Both the position numbers and the translations under genes were made by a program. From contig CAWBVG010000053.1 of NCBI GenBank assembly GCA_963792175.1, positions 122,564 through 186,563 on the forward strand: 64,000 nucleotides of DNA, in the 5' to 3' direction. Below are positions 9,299 through 17,141 of this stretch, piece after piece (the first letter of the stretch is position 1; each line of letters opens with the position of its first letter). The notes under the pieces are model-generated. The model saw nothing but the letters and a program-made list of their open reading frames with translations, was not told the origin of the DNA and searched no databases. The DNA is from CAWBVG01 sp963792175. GTDB lineage: Bacteria; Acidobacteriota; Vicinamibacteria; Vicinamibacterales; CAVVIG01.

Positions 9299-11018
9299 TT
9301 ATCGCCGGCTGTCAGAGGAGGTCGTGCTCTCCAGCGGTTCGAGCCTGACGATCGACGCGCCGTGGTTGTTCCCCACCCAGAACGTGACCGGCGTCGTCGA
9401 ATTGTCGACGAACACCCGCCGCACGTTCGTCGAGCGCGGGAGGAGGTATTCGGTGAACCGGCCGCTCTTCGGATCGAGGCGCAGGATGCGATCGTCGTAC
9501 TCGCCGCCGGTCCAGACCTGTGCCGGTCTTGTCGGCCGTGACGTCGTACGGCCACGATCCCGGCGTCGGCACCGGCCACTCCTCAAATTTCTCGGTCCGC
9601 GTGTCGAACATCCCGATCCGATCGCCGTTGTTCTCGCCGAACCACAGCCGGCCCTCTTCGTCCATCATGCCGCGCCGGGGTCCCGAGCGCGCGGTCGGCG
9701 TCTTGAAGATCTTGATCTCGCCGGTCTTCGCGTCGATGCGGCCGACGTCTTCACTGCCGAGGACGAGGAAGTGTCCGTTGTTCTTCGCGTCGGGAATCAC
9801 GTCGTAGACATTCGGACGCGGAATCTTGTACGGCTCGAACACCTCGAACTTTGCGGACGCGAGATCCAGCCGCAGCACGGTGTAGGTGCCCGCATCCTGC
9901 AGCCAGACTTTGCCGTCCACGTGCGACCGGTCCGGGCTGACCTGATTGATCTGGACGTGCGGGCCGTCCAGCTCCGGCGGCAGGCTCCACAGCTGGAACG
10001 TTTCCGACTTGCGATCGAACTTCGCGATGCCGCCCTGGAACTGCATCCCGAGCCACAGGTTTTCGTCGCGATCGAACCGGACGCCGAGAATGCCGGTCGG
10101 CGCCTCCGGCTTCAGGATCGGCACGGCGAACTCGGTGACGGCCGCGGTTCGCGGATCGAGCTTGCCGAGGATCTGCTCGCCAAAGCTGGCGTACCACGGC
10201 AATGCCGCCCGAGTCGACGATGACGTCGTGCGGTTGCCGGGTTTTGTACGGCAGGTCGTATTCGGTATAGATGACTTGCGTCGCCTTCCCCGTCGGCCGC
10301 GGCGATGTCTTGAGCGGATAGCGCCACTGCGGTCCGGCGCTCAGATTGAGCGTCGTCAGGGTACTCGGCCTGCCGGCGCCACGCGGCGGTGCGCTGCTCG
10401 GCGGACTGCGGACCCGGTCCGACTCGCGGCGCCGGCAGCTTCTGGATCTTCAGCGGGAACGACAGCTGCGGATACGTCGACATCCGCTCGATGACGGCGA
10501 CCATCCGGTCCGTGTCGTAGTTCGTCCGGACGATACGCTCCATCGTGTGACAGTGCGTGCAGCCGCGGATCGAACCTTTCTGTGCGTCGGTGCCGGGGAA
10601 GCTCGCGAACCAATCGGCGTTCGTCAGTTGCGAGGCGAGGTCTTTGGTCTTCTGCAGCTTCAGATCCAGCGTCGTCGGCTTGCCAGTCAGCCGGACGGTG
10701 ACGCCGCCCGGGGGCGCGACCAGATCGTATCCCGCCGCACGAACGCGAAGGCCGTATTGAGCGGGCTCCAGTCGCGATGCCGGAAAGCGGTAGCGGCCAT
10801 CTTTGTCGGTGACGACCGTGACCGTCACGGTGGCCCCGGCAGCGGTTTTTTTGGCGCTGACCAGGACGCCCTCCATGTGCCCTTCCTCCGCGGAGGAGAC
10901 GACACCGGTCAGCGTCACCGGCTTCGGCAGCCTGGGCGTGGAGTGGATGGATCCTGGTCGGAACGACGGCGACCGCCGCGAAAGCGAGCGCCAGGAACAG
11001 CACGCACCTCGATCGCAT
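9299..11018 (-). CDS. Exported Vgb-like (streptogramin lyase) propeller with carboxypeptidase-regulatory domain and haem motif; several frameshifts
   Basis: About 570 residues when frames are joined. Start ATG 11018 follows AGGGAGG and a signal peptide (MRSRCVLFLALAFAAVAVVP). Domains in order: a carboxypeptidase-regulatory-like beta domain (VTLTGVVSSAEEGHMEGV, KDGRYRFPA), one c-type haem site GCTHCHTMERI, then a seven-bladed Vgb/NHL-like propeller (GILGVRFDRDENLWLG, DEEGRLWFGENNGDRIG, VWTGGEYDDRILRLDP). Frameshifts lie near 10960, 10390, 10205 (ATTGCC for ATGCC) and 9525. No antibiotic-resistance role should be inferred: Vgb-like propellers fused to a cytochrome motif are more plausibly redox or substrate-binding proteins. 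The gene diverges from the permease with about 34 bp between starts. Confidence 0.7.
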
Positions 11019-11052
11019 CGGAACCTCCCTGGAGATCGTACAGTTCCCCGGC

Positions 11053-12393
11053 ATGAGCGGACCGCTACGGCGCAGTCTGTCACGACGGGACCTCATCGTC
11101 TACGGCTTGTTGTTCATCGGACCGCTGGCACCGGTCGGTGTCTTCGGCGTCCTGGACGCGCGCACCAACGGGGCGGTCGGCGCTCGTCTACGTCGTCGCC
11201 ACCATCGCCATGGCGTTCACGGCCTGGTCGTACGCGGAGATGTCGGCCGTCGTCCCGCACGCCGGCTCCGTCTTCGCCTACGTCACCGCAGGCGTCGGCC
11301 CTCGCGCCGGATTCCTGGCCGGCTGGCTGGCGATGCTCGACTACCTGCTGATTCCCTCGGTCGCCTATCTCTTCTCCGGCATCGCGCTGCACGCACTGCA
11401 TGCCGGCCGTCCCGGCGTGGACGTTCACGGTCGCTGCGTTCACGGTCACCACCGCGCTCAACCTGGCCGGCGTCGGCGTCGCGGCGCGTGCGGGGACGCT
11501 CGTCGTGGTCGCGGAGCTCGTCGTGCTCGCGGTGTTCGTCGTCGCGGCAGTCGTGGTCCTGTCATCCGACGGGCCGGCCAGGCCGCCGGCGACACCGTTC
11601 ATCGGCACGACTGGTGTCCATCCGGTCGCCATCGCCGGCGCGGTTTCGATCGCGGTGCTGTCCTTCCTGGGCTTCGACGCGATTGCATCGTTCGCCGAGG
11701 AAACGGCGGGCGATTCCCGTCAGGTCGGATCGGCGATTCTCGTGTGTCTCGCCACGGCGGGAGTGCTCTTCGTCGTCCAGTCGTATCTCGCCGGCGTTCT
11801 GAGCGCCATCGATCCCGCCGATCTCGCGGCGCGGCCGGCGGCGCAGGGTACGGCGTTCTACGACCTCACGCGAGCGTCCATCGGACCGTGGATGGCGGAC
11901 GTGCTGGCCGTCACCAAAGCGATCGGGCCGGCGTTCGCCGCGATGACCGGACAAGCCGCGGCGGCGCGGCTGCTCTTTGGCATGGCGCGCGAGGGACGAC
12001 TTCCGAAGGCACTGGCCGCGGTTGATCCCCGCCGCGGTGTGCCGCGCGTCTCGCTGCTGACGGCGGCCGCGTTGACGCTGGTCGTGTCGGTCTGGGCGGC
12101 CAGGCGGGACGACGGCCTCGACGTGCTCGTGTCGATCGTGGATGTCGGGGCGCTCGCCGCCTTTACGCTGCTCCACGCCTCCGTCGTCGGCTACTTCGTG
12201 ATCCGGCGCAAAGGCCCGGCGCGGGTGGCGCATCGCGTCGTGCCGGTGCTCGGCGCGGCGGTGACGATCTCGGTGCTCGCCGCGGCAAGCGCCTCGGCAC
12301 AAGATCGTGGGCCTGGTCTGGCTCGCCGCCGGGCTGCTCGGGGGTCAGATCTTGATTCTCAGCGCCAAGAATCAAGATCTGACCCCGAAGTAG
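11053..12393 (+). CDS. APC-superfamily amino acid permease; frameshifted
   Basis: Polytopic inner-membrane protein of about 445 residues with roughly 12 predicted hydrophobic segments (FIGPLAPVGVFG, LIPSVAYLFSGIALHALH, VVVAELVVLAVFVVAAVVVL, AVSIAVLSFLGFDAIASFAEE). The conserved FGFDAI-type segment with a following EE and the late GMAREGRLP loop are typical of the amino acid-polyamine-organocation family. Frameshifts near 11180, 11405 and 12300 need repair; the last lets the protein end in ...LSAKNQDLTPK with TAG at 12391. The last 16 codons lie inside a perfect inverted repeat (12341-12386), so the repeat seems to have supplied the C-terminus. Substrate unknown. Confidence 0.82.
12341..12386. 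repeat. REP-like perfect palindrome overlapping the permease 3' end
   Basis: Perfect 19-bp inverted repeat (GGGGTCAGATCTTGATTCT at 12341-12359 and its complement at 12368-12386) with an 8-base loop. It overlaps the last permease codons and may end transcription, although no T-tract follows. GGGGTCAGATCTTGATTC-type palindromes resemble REP elements mobilised by RayT/TnpA-REP transposases; no such transposase is in the window. Confidence 0.75.
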
Positions 12394-12410
12394 CCGTATG
12401 ATGGGCGGCC

Positions 12411-12827
12411 ATGCTACCCAATCCGTACGGCGCTCCAGTCAGTCTCGACGATGCGAAGAAGGCCGCCGGGCCGGCGCTTGCCGAAGCTCGCAAGAACAAC
12501 TGGCTGATGGCGGTGGCCATCGTCGATCCGGCGGGCCACCTGGTGTATTTCGAAAAGATGGATGGCACGCAGACCGGCAGCGTCACTGTCGCGATCGCGA
12601 AGGCGCGCTCGGCGGCGCTGTTCAAGCGCTCGACGAAGACGTTTCAGGACACGCTCGCGGGGGGAGGCGAGGGTCTGCGCGTGCTGAAACTCGAAAACGC
12701 CGTGCCGGTCGAAGGCGGCTTGCCGCTGATCGTGGACGGCACGATCGTCGGCGCGATCGGCTTATCCGGCGGCACGAGCCAGCAGGACGGTCAGTGCGCG
12801 CAGGCCGGCGCGAACGTCTTGAAGTAG
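12411..12827 (+). CDS. GlcG/HbpS-like haem-degrading-fold protein (DUF336)
   Basis: A 138-residue cytosolic protein matching the GlcG/HbpS (DUF336) family: N-terminal SLDDAKKAAGPALAEARKNN, central AVAIVDPAGHLVYFEKMDG, then VAIAKARSAALFKRSTK and the glycine-rich GGLPLIVDGTIVGAIGLSGG close to the end. Family members bind haem or cobalamin, or sit in glycolate and propanediol clusters. The gene starts only 18 bp after the permease stop and is followed by a VOC gene on the same strand, so the three may be co-transcribed. No signal peptide is visible and length is normal for the family. The function is otherwise open. Confidence 0.82.
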   Translation: MLPNPYGAPVSLDDAKKAAGPALAEARKNNWLMAVAIVDPAGHLVYFEKMDGTQTGSVTVAIAKARSAALFKRSTKTFQDTLAGGGEGLRVLKLENAVPVEGGLPLIVDGTIVGAIGLSGGTSQQDGQCAQAGANVLK

Positions 12828-12860
12828 ACGTACAGAACGTAGCCAACTACAGGGGAAACC

Positions 12861-13724
12861 ATGAAACGCATGCTCGTATTGCTCTGTGCCGCGCTCCTCG
12901 TCGCCGGGTCGGCGTCGATCGCATCCGCTCAGCTGACGTCCGCCAAGGAGGGCCCCGTGGTCTACGGGCATCACCACCTGAACACGACGAACATGGACGC
13001 GCAGAAGAAGTTCTTCGTCGACACGCTCGGCGGGACGTTGATCAAGATCGGCACGAATAACACCGAGATCGTGAAGTTCCCGAACGTCCTGATTTTCTTC
13101 CGCGCGACGCAGGCCCCGACGGGCGGCACGCGCGGCACGACGGTCAATCACATCGGGTTCTCGGTGCCGAACCTCCGGCCGGTGATCGACAAGATCAAGG
13201 CGAACGGCTTCAAGATGATCACCGACACCGAAGCGGCCGGCCGGGAAGTCAAGGACGACATCGCCGGTCCGCTTCAGCCGGGCGGCGCGTCGATCGCCTT
13301 CGCGCAAGGGCCGGACGACGTGAAGGTGGAGTTCGTCGAGGCGAAGCAGCAGACGATCCCGATCACGCTGCACCACGTGCACTTCTTCAACCCGAAGAAC
13401 GTCGAGATGCGAGACTGGTACGTGAAGACGTTCGGTGCGACGGCGCGGGACGGCGGCGCGTTTCCGGTCGCCGCGCTGCCAGGCGTAGCGCTGAACTTTT
13501 CACCGTCGACCACTCCCGTCGTCGGAACCGCCGGCCGCGCGCTCGATCACGTCGGCTTCGAAGTCAAGAACCTCGAGGAATTCACGAAAAAGCTGGAAGC
13601 CGACGGCATCAAGATGAGCGTGCCCTACAGAAAAGTGCCGGCGCTGGGCATCGCGATCGCGTTCTTCACCGATCCGTGGGGGACCTACATCGAGCTGACC
13701 GAGGGACTGGACAAGGTTATGTAG
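12861..13724 (+). CDS. Exported double-VOC (glyoxalase-fold) protein
   Basis: A 287-residue protein with a Sec signal peptide (MKRMLVLLCAALLVAGSASI, cleaved after ASA). Two vicinal-oxygen-chelate modules follow. The first (about 35-150) contains VVYGHHHLNTTNMDAQKKFF and GTTVNHIGFSVPN, the second (about 160-285) TLHHVHFFNPKNVEMRDWY, ALDHVGFEVKN and DPWGTYIELTEG. Histidines and the closing Glu fit metal ligands of VOC enzymes such as glyoxalases or extradiol dioxygenases. Periplasmic export is typical of acidobacterial paralogues. GGGG-type ribosome binding precedes ATG 12861. Substrate unknown. Confidence 0.83.
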   Translation: MKRMLVLLCAALLVAGSASIASAQLTSAKEGPVVYGHHHLNTTNMDAQKKFFVDTLGGTLIKIGTNNTEIVKFPNVLIFFRATQAPTGGTRGTTVNHIGFSVPNLRPVIDKIKANGFKMITDTEAAGREVKDDIAGPLQPGGASIAFAQGPDDVKVEFVEAKQQTIPITLHHVHFFNPKNVEMRDWYVKTFGATARDGGAFPVAALPGVALNFSPSTTPVVGTAGRALDHVGFEVKNLEEFTKKLEADGIKMSVPYRKVPALGIAIAFFTDPWGTYIELTEGLDKVM

Positions 13725-13730
13725 CTCGAC

Positions 13731-14165
13731 GTGACTTCAGCGTTCAGGCCGTGGATCTTCGCGCTCCTTGGCGTCGCGCTCCTCACCGCGTCATGCCGCG
13801 AGGATCGGACGCGTGCACGCACGCCCACGGTGGTGTGGCGCAAGCTTGGCACCTGGTCCGGCCATGGCTCCATGCAGACCGATCCGTTCATCAGCGACAC
13901 CGGCTCGCTGCGGCTGCGGTGGGAAACGAGCCGCGAGGCCGCGCCCGGGACGGGAACCTTTCGCGTCACCCTGCACAGCGACGTCAGCGGCCGATCGCTG
14001 CTGGTCGCGGTCGACGTGCGTGGTGTCGGCCGCGATACGACCTACGTGACGGAAGATCCGCGGCCGTTCTTCCTCGCCGTGGAGTCCGCCAACCTCGATT
14101 GGACGATCGAGGCCGACGAAGCCGTCGCGGCCACTGCCCCGCCATCCGAGAAGCCGGCAAAATAG
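13731..14165 (+). CDS. Small exported lipoprotein, unknown function
   Basis: A 144-residue protein from a GTG start six bases after the VOC gene stop, so probably co-transcribed. The N-terminus has a lipobox (GVALLTASC), predicting lipid attachment at Cys about 22. The remaining beta-rich sequence (LRLRWETSREAAPGTGTFRV, SLLVAVDVRGVGRDTTYV, PRPFFLAVESANLDWTIEAD) resembles small acidobacterial lipoproteins of unknown function that bind nothing recognisable. No catalytic motif is seen. The 3' end faces the large inverted-repeat element that begins 16 bp downstream. Confidence 0.62.
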   Translation: MTSAFRPWIFALLGVALLTASCREDRTRARTPTVVWRKLGTWSGHGSMQTDPFISDTGSLRLRWETSREAAPGTGTFRVTLHSDVSGRSLLVAVDVRGVGRDTTYVTEDPRPFFLAVESANLDWTIEADEAVAATAPPSEKPAK

Positions 14166-14180
14166 CGCCTCTGACGGATA

Positions 14181-14788
14181 CGCCGGCCGAACGATACGAC
14201 GGGAAGACATCTTCCATCGGCCATTGCGGCATCAGAGTTTCGGGCGTCGCGGGTCGTGTCCGCGTTCCCGGGACGCTCGCCTGGCAAACGCGTCCTGTCG
14301 CGCTCGTGCTCACGCTGCGCACGCCGCCTGCGGTTATTCCCAGGCTTTCCAACAATCAGTTGGGCTCAGAGCTGATTCGATCGGCGGTGGCGAATCAGCG
14401 GCGGCGTGCCCCTCCTCGCTTTCGGACGCGTTTGCCGACTGACGCCCGCGCAGGCTCGGTCCAAGGGACCGCTGCCACGACCCGCGACACCCGATGCTCC
14501 TCGAATGCCCACGACATGACTGACCGGGAAGATGTCTCGCGTAGCGGGCCGTGAAGTCAACCCGTCGGATCGCATGAAAAACGTCGCGAAGCGAACAGCT
14601 AGCGGCGGTCTGCCGATCAGTCACCCCGCCGCCACAAGTACCGTAAAGCCTCACTTGTTGATCTGAGCGATGCCGCGAATTAGTAGGACCGCCGCGACCA
14701 GCGACAGGTTCTGAGCGGCGCGACGTTTTTCCGGGTTGACGATGACGGCTCGCGTAGCGAGACGTCTTCCCGGTCGTAAGGTCCGGCG
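14181..14788. repeat. Non-coding 608-bp element with nested inverted repeats and terminal inverted repeats
   Basis: This fills the gap between two convergent genes and has no credible ORF. The ends, 14181-14210 (CGCCGGCCGAACGATACGAC...) and 14761-14788 (...CGGTCGTAAGGTCCGGCG), are imperfect inverted repeats of about 28 bp. Inside are two large imperfect palindromes. The first pairs 14246-14258 with 14476-14488, 14283-14295 with 14424-14436 and 14319-14328 with 14400-14409, all perfect blocks of 10-13 bp. The second pairs 14522-14533 with 14763-14775, 14556-14564 with 14732-14740 and 14576-14588 with 14719-14731. It looks like a MITE-like or structured repeat; no target-site duplication was identified. 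Confidence 0.7.
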
Positions 14789-14794
14789 AAGTCG

Positions 14795-16984
14795 CTACTT
14801 CTTTTCACGCAGCCGGAACACGTACAGCGACTGGCCCGAGCTCGGGTGCGCGATCTCTGGTGCGATCACCATCGGCACGTTCCGCGGGCTCCCGCCGCCA
14901 AGGCCCGTCGTCACCGCGATGTACTGATGGCCGTCGACGGCGAATGAAATCGGAAATCCCTGCACCGACGTGCCCAGCCGCGCTTCCCAGAGGACCTTAC
15001 CCGTCCGGACGTCGTGCGCGCGGAACGTCCGATCGAGATCGCCGACAAACGCCACGCCGCCGGCGGTCGAGAGGACGCCGGTGAGATACGGCGCACGCTG
15101 CTCGTAGCTCCACTTCTCCTCGAGCGTTCGGACGTCGTAGGCGGCGAGCTTGCCGATCTTGCCGTCGGCGCCCGGCGTCTCGAAGAACCGCCGGTCGCCC
15201 GCGTTGCCGCCCGATCCTTCCTTGAAGTCCACCTGGCGCGCGCGCATCTCCATGCACGTCTGGCTGAGCGGCAGAATGACGACGCCGGTTTCGGGGTCGT
15301 AGCTCATCGCCTGCCAGTTCTTGCCGCCCGAGGTGCTCGGGCACGACTGGACCCACGCGCCGATCTTCATCTCGATGATGTCGGTGCGGTACTCCGGTGT
15401 GCCCGTCACCGGATCGATGTGGTCCCAGACGTTCTGGAAGACCGTCTCCTTGTGACCGAGGTACTTGCCGGTGCGGCGATCCAGCTTCCACAGAATGCCT
15501 GGCTTGCCGGCGGTGAACAGCACCTTCTGATCGCCGATATCGACGAGGACGCGCTCGAAGACTTCGTCGAGATCGAGCGATTCGGCCGGCGCGTGCTGGA
15601 AGAACCACGACAGCTTGCCCGTATCGGGATTGAGCGCCAGCGTCGACCCGGTGTAGAGCACCTTGTCGCGGACGGTGAGGCCGCGGCTGACCGGCACCCA
15701 CGGCTTGGCCTGCGCCGTTCCCCAGTAGGTGAGATTGAGATCCGGATCGTAGCTGCCGGCTATCCACGTTTCGCCGCCGGCGCGGAACAGGTTCGGCTGC
15801 TTTCCCCAGGTGTCGCCGCCGGGCGTCCCTTCCTGCGCGATCGTGTTGAACTTCCAGGCCAGCTTCCCGGTCGCGATGTCGACGGCGCTGATCCAGCAGC
15901 CCTCGCCGGTAAATCGCGCGCAGCCGCTGAGACCCTGCAGCACTTTGCCTTTGATCGCAATCGATCCGCTGGTCGCGAAGTGTCCCTTGGCGGGATCGCC
16001 CACGGGCGTTTCCCACAGCAGCCGGCCGGTCGTCGCATCGAGCGCGACCATGCGCGCGTCGCTGGCCGCGAAGAGGATCTTGTCCTGCGCGATCGAGAAG
16101 CTCCGGAGTCCGCCGTAGCCGGGACGCTGTTCGGGGCCGGCGCGCTGTTCCCAGATGAGATTGCCGCTCTTCGCGTCGAGCGCCTGCACGATGTTGTTCG
16201 GGTTGAGCAGATACAGGACGCCGTTGTGCACGATCGGATGCGACTGGTTCGCGCCGCCTTCCGACATCGCCCACACCCACGCCAGCTCCAGATCGCCGAC
16301 GTTGGCGCTGGTGATCTCCTTCAGCGCGCTGTGGCTCCACCCGTGATAGTTGCCGCGGAACATCAGCCAGTCGCCGGGATCGGGCTTCCGCAGCATCTCG
16401 TCGGTGACCGGGACGAAGTTCTTGACCCGGCCGGCGACCGCAAGACCCTTGCGGAACGGCGGCGGGGCGGGGGCCGCATCGCCGCCTCCGCCGCCTCGTT
16501 GTCCGGCGGCCGGCGTCGCGGGCGGCTGCGGCACGGAACCGGCGGCCGCGGGCCGCGCGCCAAGCACCGAGCGGAACGTGACGGCAGCTTGTGGCGTCAG
16601 CGCCTGCGTCCCGGGCCGTGCGCCGTTCGCCTGCAGCAGGTACGCGACGATGTTGGTCATCGTGTCGGCGCCCGGGCTGCCGGGATCGCTCGGCGGCATC
16701 GACGCCATCAGATACGCGTGCAGTTCGGCGACCGTCTTGTCGCCCCACTGGCTCAGAAAGTTCGAGCCGGACAGTTGCGGCGCCTCGAACGCCCCCTGGA
16801 GGTCGGCGCGATGGCAACCGGAGCAGCTCCGGTCGTACGCCGTGCGGCCGGCGTTCGCCTGCGCAGCGGTGAACGAGGGCGTTTGCGCCGGCTGCGCGAC
16901 AAGAACGGCAATCGCCGAGCTTCCGACGATCGCAGCCAGTTCGGGCAGAAAACCCCACGGTCGAGCGGTTCGGGCGGAAGGCAT
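14795..16984 (-). CDS. PQQ-dependent alcohol dehydrogenase with N-terminal cytochrome c domain
   Basis: A 729-residue quinohaemoprotein. Start ATG 16984 follows GGAG and a signal sequence (GFLPELAAIVGSSAIAVLVA); an ATG at 17170 would add an unlikely leader. A mono-haem cytochrome domain comes first (about 35-120; SCSGCHRADLQGAF, ending MTNIVAYLLQ). An eight-bladed PQQ propeller follows (DWLMFRGNYHGWSHS, TGRLLWETPVGD, PSTSGGKNWQAMSYDPETG). The SLDLDEVF segment holds a D-x-D pair where lanthanide-type enzymes carry catalytic and metal-coordinating Asp. No vicinal Cys pair is seen. The frame is intact. It probably oxidises alcohols or aldehydes in the periplasm and passes electrons to the fused haem. 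It diverges from the molybdoprotein gene across about 157 bp. Confidence 0.9.
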   Translation of the reverse strand: MPSARTARPWGFLPELAAIVGSSAIAVLVAQPAQTPSFTAAQANAGRTAYDRSCSGCHRADLQGAFEAPQLSGSNFLSQWGDKTVAELHAYLMASMPPSDPGSPGADTMTNIVAYLLQANGARPGTQALTPQAAVTFRSVLGARPAAAGSVPQPPATPAAGQRGGGGGDAAPAPPPFRKGLAVAGRVKNFVPVTDEMLRKPDPGDWLMFRGNYHGWSHSALKEITSANVGDLELAWVWAMSEGGANQSHPIVHNGVLYLLNPNNIVQALDAKSGNLIWEQRAGPEQRPGYGGLRSFSIAQDKILFAASDARMVALDATTGRLLWETPVGDPAKGHFATSGSIAIKGKVLQGLSGCARFTGEGCWISAVDIATGKLAWKFNTIAQEGTPGGDTWGKQPNLFRAGGETWIAGSYDPDLNLTYWGTAQAKPWVPVSRGLTVRDKVLYTGSTLALNPDTGKLSWFFQHAPAESLDLDEVFERVLVDIGDQKVLFTAGKPGILWKLDRRTGKYLGHKETVFQNVWDHIDPVTGTPEYRTDIIEMKIGAWVQSCPSTSGGKNWQAMSYDPETGVVILPLSQTCMEMRARQVDFKEGSGGNAGDRRFFETPGADGKIGKLAAYDVRTLEEKWSYEQRAPYLTGVLSTAGGVAFVGDLDRTFRAHDVRTGKVLWEARLGTSVQGFPISFAVDGHQYIAVTTGLGGGSPRNVPMVIAPEIAHPSSGQSLYVFRLREKK

Positions 16985-17141
16985 GGCGTGCTCCAGTGTG
17001 CGAGGACAGGGTGAGTGTAAGCCCATCACGAGCCCGCCGAAGATCAATTGAAAACCGCGCGGATTAGGCGTATGTTCGCGCAGAAGTCCGCAAAGGCCGC
17101 GATCTTTGCGTTCATCGTGGACACGGACATGCGGATGGTAG

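Noticed and set aside
9299..11018. Virginiamycin B lyase resistance gene.
   Set aside because: The propeller is part of an exported multidomain haem protein, and the lyase active site was not demonstrated.
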